Below, in pieces: positions 1 through 6,666 of a stretch of 12,083 nt of DNA. Within the stretch, counting starts at the first letter, position 1, and every line of letters starts with the position of its first letter. The notes beneath the pieces were generated by a model, which was not told where the DNA came from, ran no database searches, and worked only from the letters and a program-made list of their open reading frames with translations. A program made the position numbers and the translations under genes. Source of the DNA: an uncultured Clostridium sp. (GTDB taxonomy: Bacteria > Bacillota > Clostridia > Lachnospirales > Lachnospiraceae); the NCBI GenBank assembly GCA_938036545.1, contig CALHQJ010000073.1:1-12083 (forward strand), given 5' to 3'.

Positions 1-41
1 GGGCATCTTCTTGTCCGGCTTTGCCGAACAAGAAGATGCCC
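1..41. terminator. Strong 41-nt hairpin at the left edge, possible terminator
   Basis: The two 14-base arms (GGGCATCTTCTTGT and ACAAGAAGATGCCC) are perfectly complementary. After one C-A mismatch the stem continues with CGGC/GCCG closed by a TTT loop. No T-run follows on the plus strand. On the minus strand the bases after the stem lie outside the window, so a terminator of the azlD-side operon or of a gene to the left cannot be told apart. The stem may extend beyond base 1. It is clearly a structure, but its role is inferred. Confidence 0.5.
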
Positions 42-59
42 CCGTCCTGAACAGTTATT

Positions 60-117
60 AAAAAATGCCGGAACCTTTCCGTACAACTTACTTGTACCAA
101 AGGAACCGGCGTTTTTT
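60..117. terminator. Bidirectional Rho-independent terminator after azlD
   Basis: A long interrupted hairpin runs from an A6 tract to a T6 tract. Its stem has three helices: GCCGG/CCGGC, CCTTT/AAAGG and GTACAA/TTGTAC, around a CTTAC loop, with small internal mismatches. Read on the minus strand it ends in a run of six T, beginning 10 bases past the azlD stop codon, which fits the end of the kdgA-kdgK-azlCD operon. The A/T tracts on both sides mean it could also stop transcription coming from the left. Confidence 0.85.
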
Positions 118-126
118 CTGCTTCTT

Positions 127-471
127 TTAAAATCCCGCTCCATGTGCCAGTAAAACTGCTGCTGCCGCTCCTACTGCCACCACCAGGAGTCCTTTATCAA
201 AATATGCCAGAATCATAGCCGCTGCAAATCCGGCCGCTGCGCTGGGAACCGAACCGGTACAGTATAAAATAGCCGGAAAGGTCATGGCCGAAAGGACCGC
301 ATAAGGCACGTAGCTTAAAAAAGACTTTACAAACCGGTTGGTAATTTTCTTTCTGAAAACTGCCATGGGAATGACGCGGATTAAATAAGTCATTCCTGCC
401 ATAATCCCAATGCTGGTTATCAGATACCCCATGTTAAGCTGTCCCAATGTCTGCTGTTCCATCCCACTCAT
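127..471 (-). CDS. azlD: AzlD family branched-chain amino acid transport subunit
   Basis: This 114-residue, very hydrophobic protein is the small partner of AzlC; together such pairs export branched-chain amino acids (or azaleucine) across the cytoplasmic membrane. About four membrane segments can be read, near residues 12-32, 47-67, 74-90 and 92-110. The family-typical stretch TYLIRVIPMAVFRKKI is present near residues 28-43, and the length matches the family. The start overlaps the azlC stop in an ATGA arrangement. A strong ribosome site AGGAGG, formed by the codons of the acidic azlC tail, lies 7 bases upstream, so this start is secure and the two genes are translationally linked. It is the last gene of the operon and is followed by a terminator. 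The family call is firm; the transported substrate is inferred. Confidence 0.93.
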   Translation of the reverse strand: MSGMEQQTLGQLNMGYLITSIGIMAGMTYLIRVIPMAVFRKKITNRFVKSFLSYVPYAVLSAMTFPAILYCTGSVPSAAAGFAAAMILAYFDKGLLVVAVGAAAAVLLAHGAGF

Positions 472-1178
472 GGCTCATCCTCCTCTTCTGCAACCGGAAA
501 CAGCAGCGCTGCCGCCCCGCTTGCAAGGATCGTAATCACAATAATACTCCATCCGCCGGATAGGAAGGAAAGCGCCGGCGTATAATAACAGACTGCACTT
601 AGAACGGCGGCAAAGACTGCTGTAAACAAAATAGCCCTGTTTTTTCTGGCCGCCGGCACAACTACTGCAATAAACATGCCGTAAAGGGCAATCCCCAGGG
701 CATTGGATACGCTTTGGGGTAGAAGCCTGGTCAAAGCGCCCCCTGCCAGGGTCCCTCCAGTCCACCCTATTACAGGGCCTAAGATCAGGCCTGCAAGATA
801 AGACGCCGATAACGGCCCCTGATGCTGCATAGATACTGCAAAAATCTCATCTGTAATTCCAAATGATACGGCCAGCCTCTGAGGCCATGTCATCTTTTCT
901 TCTACTTTTTGAGACATGGATAAGGACATCAGAAAATAACGGATATTGATAATAAACATGCTCATAATCAATTCCATATAAGTTCCGCCTGCCAAAATCA
1001 GATTGGTTCCCGCAAACTGGCCTGCACTGGTCAAATTGGTAAGGGATATGATTACTGCTGCGGACAAAGGCAGTCCTGAAAGGACTGCCGTCATCCCGTA
1101 GGCGGCAGATACACTGAAATACCCCAGACAAATGGGGATTCCATCCCGCACGCCCCGTTTCAATTCTTCTGTTTTCAT
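468..1178 (-). CDS. azlC: AzlC family branched-chain amino acid transporter
   Basis: This 236-residue membrane protein is the large subunit of an AzlCD exporter. Recognisable family motifs are RDGIPICLGYFSVSAAYG near the N-terminus, AGQFAG near residue 52, NIRYFLMSLSMSQ near residues 78-90 and FGITDEIFAVSM near 105-116. The rest is a series of hydrophobic helices ending in an acidic tail, EEEDEP. Length is normal. The start lies 6 bases beyond the stop of the upstream kinase, and no Shine-Dalgarno sequence is visible in the 20 bases before the ATG (it reads CCAGATAACTAGTTATG). Translation therefore probably depends on ribosomes finishing the kinase. Its place in a uronate operon is unexpected; substrate specificity is not shown by the sequence. 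Confidence 0.93.
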   Translation of the reverse strand: MKTEELKRGVRDGIPICLGYFSVSAAYGMTAVLSGLPLSAAVIISLTNLTSAGQFAGTNLILAGGTYMELIMSMFIINIRYFLMSLSMSQKVEEKMTWPQRLAVSFGITDEIFAVSMQHQGPLSASYLAGLILGPVIGWTGGTLAGGALTRLLPQSVSNALGIALYGMFIAVVVPAARKNRAILFTAVFAAVLSAVCYYTPALSFLSGGWSIIVITILASGAAALLFPVAEEEDEP

Positions 1179-1184
1179 AACTAG

Positions 1185-2219
1185 TTATCTGGCCATTTCA
1201 AGCTGAGGGCCCGTTGAATGATGAGCCTTGATAATGGTCTCTATTTCCTCCAAGTTTGATGATGGCAAGTCTCCAGGGATTGTATTTTTTACCGCACTGG
1301 TTGCATTGCCGTAGCTCACTGCTTTTGCGCAATCTCCGCCGCTGGACAGCAGTCCGTACAAAGCGCCGGAAATATAAGCGTCTCCACTTCCCACTCTGTC
1401 TACTACCTCAATATCACGGTATGGCTCTTCTTCATAGAATTCATCTCTGGCCGCATCATAAATAATAGAACCAAAGCTGTGACGCTTCGGACTGTGAACG
1501 ATTCTCTGGGTAGATGCCACAATGGAAATCGGATACTCTTCTGCGAAGCTTTTCATCATTTCTTTTGCCGTACCAGTCTTTAAGAAAGTAAGTCTGGCTG
1601 TATCTTCAGAGCAGAAGAAAATATCCACATAAGGCAGAATCTGCTCGATACATTCCTTTGCCTCTGCTCCTGTCCACAGGTTGCCGCGGAAATTTACATC
1701 AAAGGAAACCAGGGTTCCGGCTTCTTTAAATTTTTTAATCATCTCTATGGCTGTTTTCCGGATTTGGGGACTTAAAGCCAGGGTAATGCCACTGGTATGG
1801 AAGCACTTTGTTGCACCATATACTTCTTCCGGAATGTCTTTAATATCAATAGAGTAAAAGGAGCTGTTTGCTCTGTCATAGATGACCTTCGGCTTTCTGG
1901 GGTAAGCTCCGTTTTCATAGTAATAAATTCCGACTCTGGCAGACGGTGATTTATCGTAAATAAAAAAATCATCACTGACTCCGTAAGAACGGATTTTTCC
2001 CTTCATAAAGCTTCCAATATCATGGGAGGGAAGCTTGGAAATAATGCCGGTATGAAGTCCCAGCAGGGATACACCTACTGCAACATTTAACTCTGCTCCG
2101 CCTACCTGCTTTTCAAATACATCGCAGCGCATCAGGCGCTCATTGTTTGGCGGAGATAAACGTAAAAGAAGCTGTCCCAATGTTACCAGATCAAAAGTTC
2201 TTCCTTTATTCTCACTCAT
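1185..2219 (-). CDS. PfkB-family sugar kinase, second KDG kinase-like paralogue
   Basis: This 344-residue carbohydrate kinase of the ribokinase/PfkB family is related along its full length to the neighbouring KdgK. Shared marks include LRLSPPNNE near residues 19-27, the GG turn at 40-41, GIYYYENG near 97-104, VIYDRANSS near 112-120, VNFRGNLW near 175-182 and DRVGSGDAY near 274-282, where Asp280 is the expected catalytic base. Likely reaction: ATP-dependent phosphorylation of 2-keto-3-deoxygluconate or a related keto-deoxy sugar acid. The sequence is clearly diverged from the other kinase, so a different substrate (for example KDG versus its galactonate epimer) is possible. A GGGAGG ribosome site stands 8 bases before the ATG. 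A hairpin with a T-run precedes the gene, and azlC follows after 6 bases. Confidence 0.85.
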   Translation of the reverse strand: MSENKGRTFDLVTLGQLLLRLSPPNNERLMRCDVFEKQVGGAELNVAVGVSLLGLHTGIISKLPSHDIGSFMKGKIRSYGVSDDFFIYDKSPSARVGIYYYENGAYPRKPKVIYDRANSSFYSIDIKDIPEEVYGATKCFHTSGITLALSPQIRKTAIEMIKKFKEAGTLVSFDVNFRGNLWTGAEAKECIEQILPYVDIFFCSEDTARLTFLKTGTAKEMMKSFAEEYPISIVASTQRIVHSPKRHSFGSIIYDAARDEFYEEEPYRDIEVVDRVGSGDAYISGALYGLLSSGGDCAKAVSYGNATSAVKNTIPGDLPSSNLEEIETIIKAHHSTGPQLEMAR

Positions 2220-2235
2220 TTACATATCCTCCCAT

Positions 2236-2273
2236 ATAAAAAGCGGCCAACTCCTAAAGGGAATCGGCCGCTT
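2236..2273 (-). terminator. Intergenic hairpin with U-run, possible attenuator between the two kinases
   Basis: On the minus strand AAGCGGCC pairs perfectly with GGCCGCTT (2266-2273 with 2241-2248). The loop is 17 bases and can pair further through TCC/GGA. The stem is followed by five T then ATAT, so it has the form of a short intrinsic terminator. It lies just past the kdgK stop and directly before the ribosome site of the second kinase. It could lower expression of the second kinase and azlCD relative to kdgA-kdgK, or stabilise the 3' end of the upstream message. Confidence 0.65.
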
Positions 2274-2284
2274 AAGCTCACTAA

Positions 2285-3316
2285 TTATCTCTGAACACGG
2301 CCTGAACCGTCGCCGCCTGCCAGATTGTCAACATCTGCACGGGTAACCAGGTTGAAGTCGCCAGGAATGGTGTGCTTCAGAGCAGAAGCTGCTACTGCAA
2401 ACTCCAGAGCTGCCTTCATATCCTTGCCGTCTAACAGACCGCAAACAAGACCTGCTGCAAAGGAATCTCCGCCGCCTACACGGTCAACGATAGGAGTGAT
2501 GGAGTACTTTCTGGAATGATAGAATTCACGGGTCTTGCCATCCATAATGCATGCGGACCAGCCGTTGTTGGATGCAGAGAAGCTCTCACGTAAGGAACTG
2601 ATGATATACTTGAAGCCAAACTTATCAGCCATCTGGTTGAAGATATCAACATAACCGGCTAATTCCAGCTCACCGGAAGTAACGTCGGTATTGCCTGGCT
2701 TAAAGCCCAGAACCTTTTCAGCATCTTCTTCGTTGCCGATGCATACGTCAACATACTGCATTAAGTTGGTCATAACTTTCTGTGCCTTCTCAGAAGACCA
2801 TAATTTCTTACGGAAGTTTAAGTCAACAGATACAGTAACGCCGTGCTTCTTTGCTGCCTGAAGAGCCTTCTCGGTCAGTTCTGCTGCGGAGTCGCTTACT
2901 GCTGGAGTAATACCGGTAAAATGGAACCAGTCAGCATCTGCAAAAATCTCATCAAAATCAAATTCGTCTGCAGTTGCAGTTGCAATGGAGGAATGAGCTC
3001 TGTCGTAAACAACGTTGGAAGCTCTCATAGCAGAACCAGTCTCTAAATAGTAGATACCCAGTCTCTCACCGCTTCTGGAAATGTGCTTGGTTCCAACATT
3101 GTACTTTCTTAATGCTGCTACTGCACACTCGCCAATCGGGTTAGCCGGTACTGCGGTAACAAATTCAGCGTCATGGCCATAGTTAGCCAAAGATACTGCT
3201 ACGTTTGCCTCGCCGCCGCCGTAGTTAATATCAAACTCATCTGCCTGAATAAACTTCTCGTTGTTTGGGGTAGATAATCTTAACATAATCTCGCCCATGG
3301 TTACAATCTTTGCCAT
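2285..3316 (-). CDS. kdgK: 2-keto-3-deoxygluconate kinase (PfkB family)
   Basis: This 343-residue PfkB-family kinase is expected to convert 2-keto-3-deoxygluconate (KDG) to KDPG with ATP in the cytoplasm. It shows the N-terminal substrate region with GGGEANVA at residues 33-40, GIYYLETG at 87-94, VYDRAHSS at 103-110, DLNFRKKLW at 165-173, NEEDAEKVLG at 195-204 and the C-terminal PfkB signature DRVGGGDSFAAG at 278-289 with catalytic Asp284. The usual GAGD appears as GGGD here. The ATG is preceded by AAGGAG about 10 bases upstream. It lies 50 bases after kdgA, the gene for the next enzyme in the pathway, and no terminator is seen between them, so they are almost certainly co-transcribed. KDG as substrate is inferred from this neighbour plus uxaA. 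Confidence 0.92.
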   Translation of the reverse strand: MAKIVTMGEIMLRLSTPNNEKFIQADEFDINYGGGEANVAVSLANYGHDAEFVTAVPANPIGECAVAALRKYNVGTKHISRSGERLGIYYLETGSAMRASNVVYDRAHSSIATATADEFDFDEIFADADWFHFTGITPAVSDSAAELTEKALQAAKKHGVTVSVDLNFRKKLWSSEKAQKVMTNLMQYVDVCIGNEEDAEKVLGFKPGNTDVTSGELELAGYVDIFNQMADKFGFKYIISSLRESFSASNNGWSACIMDGKTREFYHSRKYSITPIVDRVGGGDSFAAGLVCGLLDGKDMKAALEFAVAASALKHTIPGDFNLVTRADVDNLAGGDGSGRVQR

Positions 3317-3366
3317 TTTTACATTTCTCCTTATACTTGTATTTTTAAATATTTCGGGGATTCTTT

Positions 3367-4017
3367 TTACTTACGTGCTGCTGCTACTGCCTCAACAAAT
3401 TCCTGAGCTTTCTTTGTTACAGCCTCAAAGTCGCCGGTCTTAGCGCCCTTGGTTAAGCTGCTGCCAGTACCTACTGCATATGCGCCAGCCTTGATCCACT
3501 TATCAACGTTGTCAACGTCAACACCGCCGGAAGGCATAAACTCACCCTGAGGTAAAGGACCCTTGAAAGAGCTGATTGCTGCAGGACCAACAATATTGCC
3601 TGGGAAAATCTTAATGATATCACAGCCTGCCTCTAATGCGGTAACGGCCTCAGTTGGGGTCATAACGCCTGGAAGCATTGGAACTCTGTAACGGTTGCAC
3701 AGCTTAATGGTTTCAACATTTAAGCTTGGGCTTACTACATAGTTTGCACCTGCTAAAATAACCTGTCTTGCAGTCTCCGGGTCTAAAACAGTACCTGCAC
3801 CGATTACTACCTTGTCATTGTCTTTATACTTATCAGCCATCATCTTGATAAATTCAACAGGATTGCCTTCATCCATAGTCATGGTGATTTCGATAAAGTT
3901 AATGCCTCCTGCAATAATTGCATCAACAACTTTTTCACCCTGCTCTAAGTTCTTAGCGCGAACTACAGCTACCAGGCAGTCTTCTTTCATTCTTGCTAAA
4001 ACCTGTTCTTTTTTCAT
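3367..4017 (-). CDS. kdgA: KDPG aldolase (2-keto-3-deoxy-6-phosphogluconate aldolase)
   Basis: This 216-residue class I aldolase of the KDPG/KHG family splits 2-keto-3-deoxy-6-phosphogluconate into pyruvate and glyceraldehyde-3-phosphate. Expected active-site residues are all visible: Arg20 in AVVRAK, Glu43 in FIEITMT, the IGAGTVLD strand at 72-79 and the Schiff-base Lys136 in DIIKIFPG. The phosphate-binding end MPSGGV is at 161-166 and GTGSSL at 183-188. Length is normal for the family. An AAGGAG ribosome site precedes the ATG. It is the first gene of the kdgA-kdgK-kinase-azlCD operon, with its own sigma-A promoter and two operators in the leader. A 6-phosphogalactonate (DgoA-like) aldolase is the main alternative, less likely beside uxaA. 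Confidence 0.95.
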   Translation of the reverse strand: MKKEQVLARMKEDCLVAVVRAKNLEQGEKVVDAIIAGGINFIEITMTMDEGNPVEFIKMMADKYKDNDKVVIGAGTVLDPETARQVILAGANYVVSPSLNVETIKLCNRYRVPMLPGVMTPTEAVTALEAGCDIIKIFPGNIVGPAAISSFKGPLPQGEFMPSGGVDVDNVDKWIKAGAYAVGTGSSLTKGAKTGDFEAVTKKAQEFVEAVAAARK

Positions 4018-4064
4018 GATAATCTCCTTCTCTCTTACTTTTTATGTGAGTTCTTAAAATATAT

Positions 4065-4095
4065 TCGCATATGCGATTCTTCTTCGCATTTGCAA
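4065..4095. promoter_or_regulatory. Paired IclR-type operators in the kdgA leader
   Basis: Site 1 at 4065-4076, TCGCATATGCGA, is a perfect 12-bp palindrome. Site 2 at 4084-4095 (TTGCAAATGCGA on the minus strand) is an imperfect copy starting 19 bp away. Both lie about 8-38 bases downstream of the predicted kdgA transcription start, a position suited to repression. The same kind of palindrome occurs at the promoter of the IclR-family gene at 4149-4910, which makes that protein the likely binder. The repeats are seen directly; the binding partner is inferred. Confidence 0.75.
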
Positions 4096-4108
4096 TTCTT
4101 ATACTGTT

Positions 4109-4137
4109 ATTCTAATCGTTTCCCATAGATTTGTCAA
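4109..4137 (-). promoter_or_regulatory. Sigma-A promoter of the kdgA operon
   Basis: The minus strand carries -35 TTGACA (4132-4137), a 17-base spacer and -10 TAGAAT (4109-4114), close to the consensus. Transcription should start near 4102, giving a leader of about 85 bases before the kdgA ATG. The -35 box lies only 12 bases beyond the stop codon of the upstream regulator gene. Confidence 0.85.
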
Positions 4138-4148
4138 CAGGAAAAACC

Positions 4149-4910
4149 CTAGATTTTACCTAAAAAGCCCATTAATTTTGATACTTCCCTGGCCTTCTCT
4201 CTGACTGCCCGTCCCAGTGCTTCGTAATCCTCTGTCGGTTTGTACAGGCTGGATACGCTAATAGCTCCCAGCACCTTGCCATCACTGTCAAAAACCGGAG
4301 CTCCCACACACTCCATATGCTCTTCTGCTTCTCTTGCATCAAAGGCATATCCTCTTTTTGCAATCTGTTCCAGTTCCCGCTTTAAAGCTGCCTTTGTGGT
4401 CAAGGTCTGCTCGGTCTTCTTGACAAAAACGATTTTATCAATAATCTCATTTCTGACTTCTTCATCTGTAAAAGCCAGAATTGCCTTTCCCAAGGAGGTG
4501 CAGTACAACGGATTCTTGGTTCCTACTGTTGCCGTTGTAATAATCGGATTCTCCGGTTCAAATTTACACAAATATACCAGTTCATCATCTGAACGCACAC
4601 CAAAAAATACAGTCTTTCCCACCTGTCTGGAAAATTCTTTCAACACTGGTTCAATAGTACGGATATAATCCAGATTATTGGTGTAATTAATTCCGATTCG
4701 ATATGCAGTAAGGCCAATCCGATATTTTTGTTTCTGCCCTCTGGATACATGAATCATACCAGTCTCGGCCAGAGTAATTACAATGTCATATGCGCTGGTC
4801 TTTGGAAGTTCCAGTTCTTCACAGATTTCATCCAGTGTAATTCCATCCGGCCTTTTTGATACCAGTTTTAATATTTGTACCGTGCGCAGTGTTGTACGGT
4901 TGAGTTTCAT
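4149..4910 (-). CDS. kdgR: IclR-family transcriptional regulator, KdgR-like
   Basis: This 253-residue protein has an N-terminal winged helix-turn-helix (about residues 1-65, with ITLDEICEELELPKTSAYDI as the helix-turn-helix) and a C-terminal IclR effector domain (about 80-250, with YCTSLGKAILAF, GYAFDAREAEEHMECVGAPV and GAISVSS typical of the family). The length is usual. It probably represses the adjacent KDG operon and itself: matching palindromes lie at both promoters. By analogy with enterobacterial KdgR the inducer may be KDG, but this is inferred and the symbol rests on context. The ATG has a GGAGG site 9 bases upstream. No terminator is seen between its stop and the kdgA promoter, so read-through into kdgA is possible. 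Confidence 0.88.
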   Translation of the reverse strand: MKLNRTTLRTVQILKLVSKRPDGITLDEICEELELPKTSAYDIVITLAETGMIHVSRGQKQKYRIGLTAYRIGINYTNNLDYIRTIEPVLKEFSRQVGKTVFFGVRSDDELVYLCKFEPENPIITTATVGTKNPLYCTSLGKAILAFTDEEVRNEIIDKIVFVKKTEQTLTTKAALKRELEQIAKRGYAFDAREAEEHMECVGAPVFDSDGKVLGAISVSSLYKPTEDYEALGRAVREKAREVSKLMGFLGKI

Positions 4911-4931
4911 TTCAGGGTTCCTCCATTATCA

Positions 4932-4963
4932 TGGCATTTCACGATTCACATTCGTATATACGA
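4932..4963. promoter_or_regulatory. IclR-type operator pair at the regulator's own promoter
   Basis: The perfect 12-bp palindrome TCGTATATACGA (4952-4963) begins one base past the -10 box and spans the expected start of transcription. A weaker copy (4932-4944, TCGTGAAATGCCA on the minus strand) lies about 19 bp further on, as in the kdgA leader. The arrangement points to autoregulation. The second copy is degenerate and less certain. Confidence 0.65.
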
Positions 4964-4964
4964 T

Positions 4965-4993
4965 ATTTTACAAGAACCGCCGGAAAATTTCAA
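4965..4993 (-). promoter_or_regulatory. Sigma-A promoter of the IclR-family regulator gene
   Basis: On the minus strand, -35 TTGAAA (4988-4993), a 17-base spacer and -10 TAAAAT (4965-4970) place the start near 4958, about 48 bases before the regulator's ATG. It sits in the 129-base gap after the uxaA stop, where no convincing uxaA terminator is visible. Confidence 0.75.
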
Positions 4994-5039
4994 CCAGTTT
5001 TTTTGAATTGTGCTGACAATTAGCAACAGTTCCAGGCAA

Positions 5040-6521
5040 TTACAAGGTGACTCCCTGTTTGAAAATCGCCATATCGTGGAAACCGGCCTCTTCTGCCTTA
5101 ACCTTTCTGCCAGACGCCACCTCCAGCACATAGTCAAACATCTCCTGAGCCAGTTCTTCTTTGGTCTTGTCTTCTACCATCCGGCCTGCGTTAAAATCAA
5201 TCCAGTTGTCTTTGTGGCCTGCCAGTCTGGAATTACTGGAAATCTTTACAGTGGGCACCGGAGAGGCAAAAGGAGTTCCCCGTCCAGTAGTAAAGAGTAC
5301 AATGTGGGCTCCAGATAACGCCAGTGCTGTTGAAGCTACCAGATCGTTGCCTGGCGCAGACAACAGGTTTAATCCCCTGGTCTTAACCGGTTCTGTATAA
5401 GCAAGGACGCCTTTTACCGGCGCACTGCCGGACTTCTGGGTGCAGCCTAAGGACTTGTCTTCTAAGGTAGAAATTCCGCCTTTTTTATTTCCTGGGGAAG
5501 GATTCTCATAAATAGTCTGGTCATGGCGGGTAAAATAATTCTTAAAATCATTAATTAAATCTACAGTTTTGTCAAAAAGTTCCGGAGTCTCGCAGCGGTT
5601 CATCAAAATGGTCTCTGCGCCAAACATTTCCGGAACCTCTGTCAAAATGGTGGTTCCGCCCTTAGACACCAGAATATCGGAAAAAGCCCCTACTACCGGA
5701 TTGGCGGTAATGCCGGATAATCCGTCTGAACCTCCGCATTTCATGCCAATAATCAGTTCGCTGGCATCAATTTTTTCTCTGGAAAATGCCCTGGCATAGA
5801 CGGCCAGTTCCTCCAAAAGCGCCATGGCTGCTTCCTGCTCATCTTCTACATCCTGACACTGTAAAAATTTCACCCGCTGAGGATCATACTCTCCAATATA
5901 GTCCATTAATACCGGAATGTTGCTGTTCTCACAGCCAAGCCCCAGTACCAGGACGCCGCCTGCATTTGGATGATGGATCATATCTGCCAGAGCTTCTCTG
6001 GTATTTTCCTGGTCGTCTCCCATCTGGGAACATCCATATGGATGAGGGAATGCAATCACGTCCTCCAGACTGCCGCCTATAAATTTCTGCGCTTTTTTCT
6101 CCAGAGCCTTGGCAATGGAATTAACGCAGCCTACGGTAGGAATAATCCAGATTTCATTGCGGACTCCTACTTTTCCGTCTGCCCTGCGGTATCCGTCAAA
6201 ATATGCATGTTCGGTTTCTTTTAAAGAAGACTCCACCGGTTCATAGGTATAGGAAAGCAGATCACCTAATGCTGTGGCAACGTTGTGAACGTGAACCCAC
6301 TGGCCTGTTTTAATGGCTTCCCTGGCATGGCCGATGCGGAATCCGTATTTTACGACATCTTCACCTGCTTCAATCGGCTTTAGTGCAAACTTGTGGCCCT
6401 GGGGAATTTCCTCCAGCGTTGTTACCTGTACTGTTCCCACCTGCAGCGTCTCTCCTTTTGCAATGGGGCGCAAAGCCACTGCCACGTTGTCATTTTCATT
6501 GATTTTGACGAAATCCTGCAT
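5040..6521 (-). CDS. uxaA: Altronate dehydratase
   Basis: This 493-residue cytoplasmic enzyme of the UxaA/GarD dehydratase family should remove water from D-altronate to give 2-keto-3-deoxygluconate in galacturonate breakdown. The N-terminal SAF domain spans about residues 11-85 and contains HVHNVAT at 77-83. The large catalytic part follows, with GYRRADGKVGVRNE at 110-123, FPHPYGCSQMGDD at 158-170, LGLGCENSN at 193-201, MKCGGSDGLSG at 260-270, the GNKKGGISTLEDKSLGC stretch at 344-360 and FTTGRGTPFASPVPTVKISSN at 410-430. Both parts are in one chain of normal full length. An AAGGAG site lies 10 bases before the ATG. It is transcribed divergently from the LacI-family gene and has its own operator-covered promoter. 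Galactarate dehydratase is an alternative, less likely beside uxaC, kdgK and kdgA. Confidence 0.93.
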   Translation of the reverse strand: MQDFVKINENDNVAVALRPIAKGETLQVGTVQVTTLEEIPQGHKFALKPIEAGEDVVKYGFRIGHAREAIKTGQWVHVHNVATALGDLLSYTYEPVESSLKETEHAYFDGYRRADGKVGVRNEIWIIPTVGCVNSIAKALEKKAQKFIGGSLEDVIAFPHPYGCSQMGDDQENTREALADMIHHPNAGGVLVLGLGCENSNIPVLMDYIGEYDPQRVKFLQCQDVEDEQEAAMALLEELAVYARAFSREKIDASELIIGMKCGGSDGLSGITANPVVGAFSDILVSKGGTTILTEVPEMFGAETILMNRCETPELFDKTVDLINDFKNYFTRHDQTIYENPSPGNKKGGISTLEDKSLGCTQKSGSAPVKGVLAYTEPVKTRGLNLLSAPGNDLVASTALALSGAHIVLFTTGRGTPFASPVPTVKISSNSRLAGHKDNWIDFNAGRMVEDKTKEELAQEMFDYVLEVASGRKVKAEEAGFHDMAIFKQGVTL

Positions 6522-6562
6522 ATCCCTGATTCTCCTTAATTCTGATTTTCATTGGCAATTTC

Positions 6563-6586
6563 ATAATTGTAAGCACTTACAATTAT
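6563..6586. promoter_or_regulatory. LacI-family operator at the uxaA promoter
   Basis: Two perfect 11-base arms (ATAATTGTAAG and CTTACAATTAT) flank a CA centre. It overlaps the last two bases of the uxaA -10 box and covers the expected start. Its core TGTAAGCACTTACA is identical to that of the operator at 6667-6686. It also differs by one base from a cre-like sequence, TGTAAGCGCTTACA, so CcpA binding cannot be excluded. Confidence 0.85.
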
Positions 6587-6613
6587 TCTACAAAATTTGA
6601 ATCAAAAAGTCAA
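6585..6613 (-). promoter_or_regulatory. Sigma-A promoter of uxaA
   Basis: The minus strand reads -35 TTGACT (6608-6613), a 17-base spacer and -10 TAGAAT (6585-6590). The predicted start is near 6578, inside the LacI-type operator, giving a leader of about 57 bases to the uxaA ATG. Confidence 0.8.
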
Positions 6614-6630
6614 TGAAAAATTAAAACCGG

Positions 6631-6659
6631 TTGCAATCCTTGTGAAATATGAGTATAAT
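6631..6659 (+). promoter_or_regulatory. Sigma-A promoter of the lacI-type regulator and uxaC
   Basis: The plus strand has -35 TTGCAA (6631-6636), a 17-base spacer and a consensus -10 TATAAT (6654-6659). The expected start near 6666 abuts the second LacI-type operator. The -35 boxes of this and the divergent uxaA promoter are 17 bases apart. Confidence 0.85.
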
Positions 6660-6666
6660 GTCAGTA

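Noticed and set aside
4065..4095. Repeat pair in the kdgA leader as a CRISPR or mobile-element end
   Set aside because: There are only two short palindromic copies, placed on a promoter and matched at the regulator's own promoter, which fits operators.
4018..4108. Riboswitch in the roughly 85-base kdgA leader
   Set aside because: The leader is AT-rich, is occupied by the two operator palindromes, and shows no terminator or conserved aptamer-like structure.
4240..4668. Plus-strand 142-codon open frame opposite the IclR-family gene
   Set aside because: It lies wholly antisense to a clear regulator gene, has no family motif, and its composition fits an out-of-frame shadow.
5006..5021. Short inverted repeat AATTGTGCTGACAATT after uxaA as a uxaA terminator
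   Set aside because: The stem is only 6 AT-rich pairs, and in the direction of uxaA transcription it is followed by an A-run, not a T-run.
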